DNA of 37,638 nt from JBDTCS01 sp039923455. GTDB taxonomy: Bacteria; Bacteroidota; Ignavibacteria; Palsa-1295. A model generated the notes under the pieces. The model ran no database searches. It was not told where the DNA came from and worked only from the letters and a program-made list of their open reading frames with translations. The stretch covers positions 1-37,638 of the forward strand of contig JBDTCS010000247.1 in assembly GCA_039923455.1 (NCBI GenBank), written 5' to 3'. The position numbers were made by a program, and so were the translations under genes. Numbering within the stretch: position 1 is the first letter of the stretch; each line of letters opens with the position of its first letter. This document shows positions 33,533 to 37,638 of this stretch, one piece after another.

Positions 33533-34069
33533 TTATTCCAATTTCAAATAGGGCTTCATTTTTTCGAGCCGCCTTTCACCAATGCCGTGTACGCTCATGA
33601 GTTCGGTGATGGTTCGAAAGCCCCCGCGACTCTTTCGATACTGCAAAATAAGGTCTGCTGAGACCGGACCCACGGTTGGCAGTTTGAGAAGCTCCTCGCG
33701 AGATGCATGATTCAGTGCGATCGAGTGCTCCGGAATGTTTGCTCCCTTTTGTACTGTGCTGGTCTTTCGCGATACAGATTGGTTTAGCGAGTCCTCCGAC
33801 AAAGCAAAAATAAGTGAATCTTGCCGTTTGGCTTTCGCGCTCAACGCAAAGAACAAACTGTCGGTTTTGTGTCGCGCTTCAGCTCTCGCTCGAGGCACCG
33901 TATCGGGCCATACACGCGAATACAACTCTTTGCCACCGCGATAAAGCAGCACCCCAACTCCGACAGCGAGAAATAGCAAAAGCGCCCGTAACTCCTTCGG
34001 CGAATAGAGTTGCTGCGCCTTTGCAGAAACAGATTTTCCTATCGTGCGGAGCCTAATGCGCAGCGACAT
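33533..34069 (-). CDS. ComEA-type helix-hairpin-helix DNA-binding protein
   Basis: A 178-residue protein with one membrane helix at about 28-43 and a C-terminal double helix-hairpin-helix (117-178): NHASREELLKLPTVGPVSA and HGIGERRLEKM. This is the ComEA layout, a membrane-anchored double-strand DNA receptor used in natural transformation. Between helix and HhH lies a charged linker with a two-fold 14-residue repeat (DSLFFALS at 70-77, DSLIFALS at 84-91). ATG start. It stands 102 bp after dnaJ and 18 bp before the PilM-like unknown, so it belongs to the same run. Whether the organism is competent cannot be told from this one gene. Confidence 0.88.
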   Translation of the reverse strand: MSLRIRLRTIGKSVSAKAQQLYSPKELRALLLFLAVGVGVLLYRGGKELYSRVWPDTVPRARAEARHKTDSLFFALSAKAKRQDSLIFALSEDSLNQSVSRKTSTVQKGANIPEHSIALNHASREELLKLPTVGPVSADLILQYRKSRGGFRTITELMSVHGIGERRLEKMKPYLKLE

Positions 34070-34171
34070 AACACATTCATAACTTAAGACTTACAGACAC
34101 CTCTGCTGAAATTTCCATGCAGAGAGCGTGTGAGGGATCAGCCGCAAACATTCGCAGCAACGATCGCTTCG

Positions 34172-35362
34172 TTATGTGAAAATACTTTTTATGTTATCAA
34201 AAAAACCTTCATCAACTTCGGCGCGCTCATTCGTAGCGTTTGCGCCCCCTTCAGCTTTCGACTTCGCAAGAAAATGCTCCGTCTTCGAAAGCTGTTCGAT
34301 CAATTGCTTCTCCTCTTTCGTCAAGCGCTTTGGAGTAACGACTTGTACGCGCACAAGCTGGTCACCTTTGCCACCGCGGTTCAAGTGCGGAATACCCTTG
34401 TCGCGCATACGAAGCAGTGTACCGGGCTGCGTGCCTGACTGAATCTTCAGCAGCGAATGCCCCGTTAGCGTTGCCACTTCTACTTCCGCACCAAGCGCAG
34501 CTTGTGGGAATGTTATCTCGAGGTTAAGCACAACATCGTCACCATCTCGAACAAAAAGTGCGTGTTGCGCTTCTTGAATAATCACGATCGCATCTCCCGG
34601 TGCACCACCTCGGCGACCTGCATGACCTTGACCACTTAGTGTCAAATAATTTCCATCGCTAACGCCCGCGGGAATGTTCACTTTCAAGGTGCTCTCGTCT
34701 TGCTTCCTTCCTTCACCATTGCAAGTAGGGCAGCGTTCTTTGATCGTGCGGCCGGCACCGTTACATGTCGGGCATGTCGTAACGTTAACAAATTGTCCGA
34801 ATCCCATCGAACGCACCTGACGAACTTGACCTATGCCGGAACACGTCGTGCACGTCTCAACAGCGGATCCCTTTTTTGCGCCACTTCCTGAGCAAGTTGT
34901 GCAAGCGCGAAGGTGTTTAACCTTGATCGTCTTCTCCACACCTGTTGCAATCTCTTCGAGTGTCAGCGCCATACGAAGCTGAAGATCAGAACCACGCTCT
35001 GAACCATCCGAGGCCGAGCGCTGCTGACCACCACCGCCGAAGAACTGATCGAAAATACTTCCGCCAGCCATGCCTCCAAAGATATCGGCAAAATGCGAAA
35101 AGATATCGTTGGAATTTTGGTAGTGCCCAAAATCATTTTGGCGGACGCCTTGATGACCGAACTGATCGTAGCGCGCGCGCTTCGTTTGATCGCTCAAAAC
35201 TTCGTAGGCTTCGGTCGCCTCTTTGAACTTGTCCTCCGCACTCGCATCATCCGGATTGCGATCGGGGTGATACTGCAGCGCAAGTTTGCGATATGCCTTC
35301 TTGACCTCTTCGACCGAAGCACTCTTCTCTACCGTCAAAATTTCGTAGTAATCTCTCTTCAT
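34172..35362 (-). CDS. dnaJ: Chaperone protein DnaJ
   Basis: A 396-residue type I J-protein that stimulates the DnaK ATPase and delivers clients. Seen: J domain 1-70 with HPD at 32-34, a glycine/phenylalanine-rich stretch (about 90-113), four zinc-binding CxxCxGxG repeats starting at 154, 171, 197 and 211, two C-terminal substrate-binding barrels (KVNIPAGVSDGNYLTLSGQG onwards) and the end GFFDNIKSIF. All parts are intact. It is third in hrcA-grpE-dnaJ, 74 bp after grpE; dnaK is not in the window. It is likely repressed by HrcA with the rest of the run. Confidence 0.97.
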   Translation of the reverse strand: MKRDYYEILTVEKSASVEEVKKAYRKLALQYHPDRNPDDASAEDKFKEATEAYEVLSDQTKRARYDQFGHQGVRQNDFGHYQNSNDIFSHFADIFGGMAGGSIFDQFFGGGGQQRSASDGSERGSDLQLRMALTLEEIATGVEKTIKVKHLRACTTCSGSGAKKGSAVETCTTCSGIGQVRQVRSMGFGQFVNVTTCPTCNGAGRTIKERCPTCNGEGRKQDESTLKVNIPAGVSDGNYLTLSGQGHAGRRGGAPGDAIVIIQEAQHALFVRDGDDVVLNLEITFPQAALGAEVEVATLTGHSLLKIQSGTQPGTLLRMRDKGIPHLNRGGKGDQLVRVQVVTPKRLTKEEKQLIEQLSKTEHFLAKSKAEGGANATNERAEVDEGFFDNIKSIFT

Positions 35363-35436
35363 CTATTCGCTTCTAACGTCTTAACAAACTCACCAATCAA
35401 CCTATCATTACATCACTCAGCAACGCGCAACATATT

Positions 35437-35976
35437 TCAATCTGCTTCTTTGGAGACGATCACTTTTGCGTGACGCAATACCGTCTCATTCAGCATATAT
35501 CCCTTCTGTATTTCTTTGGTGACGATACCTGGCTCGACATCATCACGAACTTCTTCCATCAATGCATCATGCAACTGCACATCGAATGCGTTGCCTATTG
35601 TTTCCATGTGCCGTAGCCCATAGCGTTCGAGTGTTCTAAGAAAATTCTTGCGGACGAGTTCGAGTCCTTCCGCGACAGCACCTTTTTCTGAGCCTGCATG
35701 GAGCAGCGTCCGTTCAATATCATCCAGTGTCGGCAGGAGATCTGTGATCAATCGCTTGTTCGATTCATAGATCAGCTGCTCTCGCTCCTGATTGAATCTT
35801 CGGCGCATGTTCTCCATCTCTGCCGTGCGTCGCAACGTTTGTTCGCGAGCATCTCGGAGTGCTGATTCGAGTGTCTCGATTCGTTCGGCTGCTTCTGAAT
35901 TGCCAACGCCCTCTTCACCACTCGCATCATCAATATTTTCTTCCTCTACGCGAGGTGTTTTATCTCGGAATCCCAT
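35437..35976 (-). CDS. grpE: Nucleotide exchange factor GrpE
   Basis: A 179-residue co-chaperone that releases ADP from DnaK. Seen: an acidic, disordered N-terminus (VEEENIDDASGEE), a long coiled coil (about 25-85), TAEMENMRRRFNQER, DLLPTLDDIERTL, and the C-terminal beta-wing ending in YMLNETVLRHAKVIVSK. Length is normal. ATG start at 35976 with GGAG eight bases upstream, a clear Shine-Dalgarno. It begins 42 bp after hrcA. Confidence 0.97.
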   Translation of the reverse strand: MGFRDKTPRVEEENIDDASGEEGVGNSEAAERIETLESALRDAREQTLRRTAEMENMRRRFNQEREQLIYESNKRLITDLLPTLDDIERTLLHAGSEKGAVAEGLELVRKNFLRTLERYGLRHMETIGNAFDVQLHDALMEEVRDDVEPGIVTKEIQKGYMLNETVLRHAKVIVSKEAD

Positions 35977-36018
35977 TTTCTCAGCTCCTATAATATTATA
36001 TATTTAGCCCGATCAAAA

Positions 36019-37146
36019 TTACTTTGGGGAGAGAGCATTTGTCATCGCACGTGCGACATATTCGACGAGTGGCGCCATTCGTGAGTAGTTCATTCGCTTC
36101 GGCCCTATGACTCCTATCATCCCGCGTTGATCCCCGATCTGATATTTCGTGCAGATCACGCTATAATTCTGCATCTTCTCATTCTCAAGCTCACTGCCAA
36201 TACGAATCGCGACCTTACTTGTTCCATTGATCGCTGAGTCGGCGAGCGTCAACTCGCCCCCCGAACGTTCGAGGACGTGAATAACGACCTGCTCATCCTC
36301 CAAAAGCTCGATTATGCTCTGAAATTGGTCGTCCGAAAAACTGCTTTTGTTCTGAAATTCGGGCTGCGCAAAAATATTTTTGGCCCCCGATAATTTTACG
36401 CGCTCGGCGCCTGTGTCATCAAAAAGCCGCTCCGGTGCATCCAAAAATACTCGAAGAATGCTTTTCTCTTGCTCAGACAGATCTTGCACTCTATCGCGAA
36501 AAGTAGTTTTTACTTCTCGAAAACTTCTCCCGGCAAGCCGAGTATTTAGGACTTGTCTCAGATCATCCAGCTTCGACTGACTGATATCCGCTTCCATTTC
36601 GAGCGTCACAGTCCGCACCCTCCCCGAAGAGGCAGCCAAGACGATTAGCAATCGATTTGAGCTTAACGGCACGATCTCGACACGTTCCAAAATTCCTTCA
36701 TCCAGGGAAGGCAAAAGCACGAGTGATAGTTGCTTCGAAAGCTTAGCCAAAATATTTGTGGTTTCGCGCAATACGTCCTCAGGCGTGATCGCATCCACGA
36801 GTGACCTGGAGACCGCCTTGCGTTCGCTGTCGGTGATGTGCTCGAGCGCCATGAGGTCATCAACATACATACGATAGCCTTTGTCGGTTGGGGTTCGGCC
36901 CGCGCTCGTATGTGGGTGATCTATGTAGCCTAAATATTCGAGATCCGCCATTACGTTTCGAGTTGAGGCATCACTCAACCCGAGAGAACTCACGCGCGAA
37001 AGATAGCGCGAGCCAACCGGATTCGCTGTGAGAACGTAATGATGTATGATCTGCCGAAGAATCTCCCTTTGACGCTCCGATAACATATCGCTATCGGCGG
37101 GTGATGCCTTCAACAGCTTCTCCGTAATACTCCCCAACTTCCCCAT
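36019..37146 (-). CDS. hrcA: Heat-inducible transcription repressor HrcA
   Basis: A 375-residue repressor that normally binds CIRCE operators and silences heat-shock genes until folding demand rises. Seen: the winged-helix N-terminus LSERQREILRQIIHHYVLTANPVGSRYLSR and STRNVMADLEYLGYIDHPHTSAGRTPTDKGYRMYVD, then a long GAF-like core and the closing IGVIGPKRMNYSRMAPLVEYVA. Length matches the family. ATG start at 37146 with AGGAAA nine bases upstream. It is the first gene of hrcA-grpE-dnaJ. No canonical CIRCE is visible in the 269 bp upstream. Confidence 0.97.
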   Translation of the reverse strand: MGKLGSITEKLLKASPADSDMLSERQREILRQIIHHYVLTANPVGSRYLSRVSSLGLSDASTRNVMADLEYLGYIDHPHTSAGRTPTDKGYRMYVDDLMALEHITDSERKAVSRSLVDAITPEDVLRETTNILAKLSKQLSLVLLPSLDEGILERVEIVPLSSNRLLIVLAASSGRVRTVTLEMEADISQSKLDDLRQVLNTRLAGRSFREVKTTFRDRVQDLSEQEKSILRVFLDAPERLFDDTGAERVKLSGAKNIFAQPEFQNKSSFSDDQFQSIIELLEDEQVVIHVLERSGGELTLADSAINGTSKVAIRIGSELENEKMQNYSVICTKYQIGDQRGMIGVIGPKRMNYSRMAPLVEYVARAMTNALSPK

Positions 37147-37285
37147 GGTATGCTTTCCTGATGCCGATTTTTATAGCCGTTAGGACCGAAGCCCCTGCCT
37201 CGCACTCCACCCTTACTCCGCAATAAGGTCAAACGGAAACACGCCTGGACTCGTGCCAGGTTTCACCGAGGCGAGTAGTACGTTC

Positions 37286-37299
37286 GTTTCTCGAGAAAC
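37286..37299. promoter_or_regulatory. Perfect palindrome GTTTCTCGAGAAAC upstream of hrcA
   Basis: A 14 bp perfect palindrome about 140 bp before the hrcA start and 30 bp after the cargo terminator. It is the only clean dyad in the region apart from a CCTGG/CCAGG stem near 37244-37260. It could be the operator for this run, since no CIRCE sequence is present. Confidence 0.4.
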
Positions 37300-37320
37300 C
37301 TTTAGCGCCCTCCATCTATA

Positions 37321-37357
37321 ATAAAAAAGCAGCCTCGGTATTTCTACCGAGGCTGCT
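37321..37357 (-). terminator. Strong intrinsic terminator of the right-edge T9SS gene
   Basis: A perfect 13 bp stem (37345-37357 with 37328-37340) with a GAAA tetraloop on the minus strand and six T directly after. It lies about 60 bp past the cargo stop. Confidence 0.93.
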
Positions 37358-37415
37358 AGTCGTCGTAAGGGGTTTAGCCCTTAGAGATCTTTCAATCGCT
37401 TACTTCTTCCGTTGC

Positions 37416-37638
37416 TTACTTCTTCAGCGTCATCTTCTTGCTGAGTACGATGCTCTGACCGTTCGGCTGTGTAGCCGTAAGTTCATAGACATAAGTACCC
37501 GAAGAGAGATCGTTCGCATTGAACAAGTAGCTGTGGTCACCGGCTGTCTGTGCATCTGCACTCAATTCGGTACGCACGACCTTACCCGTTACGTCGATAA
37601 CCTTCAACGTTACTGTCGCATTCGACGGCAAGTTGTAA
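37416..37638 (-). CDS. T9SS type A sorting domain, C-terminal fragment of a cargo protein (cut by window edge)
   Basis: The minus strand is open from the right edge to a stop at 37416 (74 codons). It reads YNLPSNATVTLKVIDVTGKVV, then ANDLSSGTYVYELTA and SKKMTLKK, the usual end of T9SS type A sorting domains. The gene body is outside the window, so its function is unknown. A strong terminator follows, and hrcA begins 270 bp downstream. Confidence 0.87.
   Translation of the reverse strand, partial: YNLPSNATVTLKVIDVTGKVVRTELSADAQTAGDHSYLFNANDLSSGTYVYELTATQPNGQSIVLSKKMTLKK

Noticed and set aside
37147..37415. CIRCE operator before hrcA
   Set aside because: Only isolated GCACTC-like stretches occur (near 37201); there is no matching GAGTGC arm at 9 bp.

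Overview
The window is a chromosomal stretch from a bacterium with a type IX secretion system (T9SS). It encodes adjacent PorU sortase and PorV channel proteins, and five proteins ending in T9SS-type or T9SS-like C-terminal domains, so the organism belongs to the Bacteroidota/Chlorobiota (FCB) side of the tree. The gene content and loose similarities (the hrcA-grpE-dnaJ block, many choice-of-anchor D proteins with C-termini of the YPNPF type, long outer-membrane fusion proteins, Shine-Dalgarno motifs at only some starts) fit an Ignavibacteria- or Kapabacteria-like lineage. That placement is an inference. I see no insertion sequence, prophage, CRISPR array, tRNA or rRNA.

Layout. (1) 1-2775, minus strand: amino-acid catabolism, with lysine 6-transaminase, then tryptophan 2,3-dioxygenase, then a kynureninase cut by the window edge. 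(2) 2959-3819, plus strand: ispE of the MEP isoprenoid pathway, the only plus-strand gene I support. (3) 3830-16783, minus strand: a five-gene colinear T9SS/outer-membrane run. In transcription order it is porU, porV, an M6-like secreted protein whose zinc site is gone, a metallopeptidase/beta-propeller/beta-barrel fusion, and a small secreted membrane-associated protein. (4) 17137-21723, minus strand: an SDR oxidoreductase, urocanate hydratase, a polytopic membrane protein and a HIT protein. (5) 21880-28079: two tandem paralogous giant T9SS cargo proteins of the choice-of-anchor D type, each with its own long leader and terminator. (6) 28480-37146, minus strand: a long housekeeping run, hrcA-grpE-dnaJ-comEA-(PilM-like unknown)-rsmD-coaD-aminotransferase-nadE, then a zinc-ribbon protein and rpsU. 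(7) 37416 to the end: the C-terminus of a third T9SS cargo.

How they work together: PorU and PorV are the surface attachment machinery that processes and shuttles CTD-bearing cargo. The M6-like protein, the two choice-of-anchor D proteins and the right-edge gene are candidate substrates. The barrel fusion and the small protein that follow porUV are candidates for extra envelope components. The most unusual points are the M6-like protein with a destroyed HExxH site, the tripartite peptidase-propeller-barrel protein, several clean DNA dyads or direct repeats in front of porU, hrcA and the cargo genes, and the structured leaders of the cargo genes. All of this was read by eye. Family assignments rest on motifs and architecture, not on searches.
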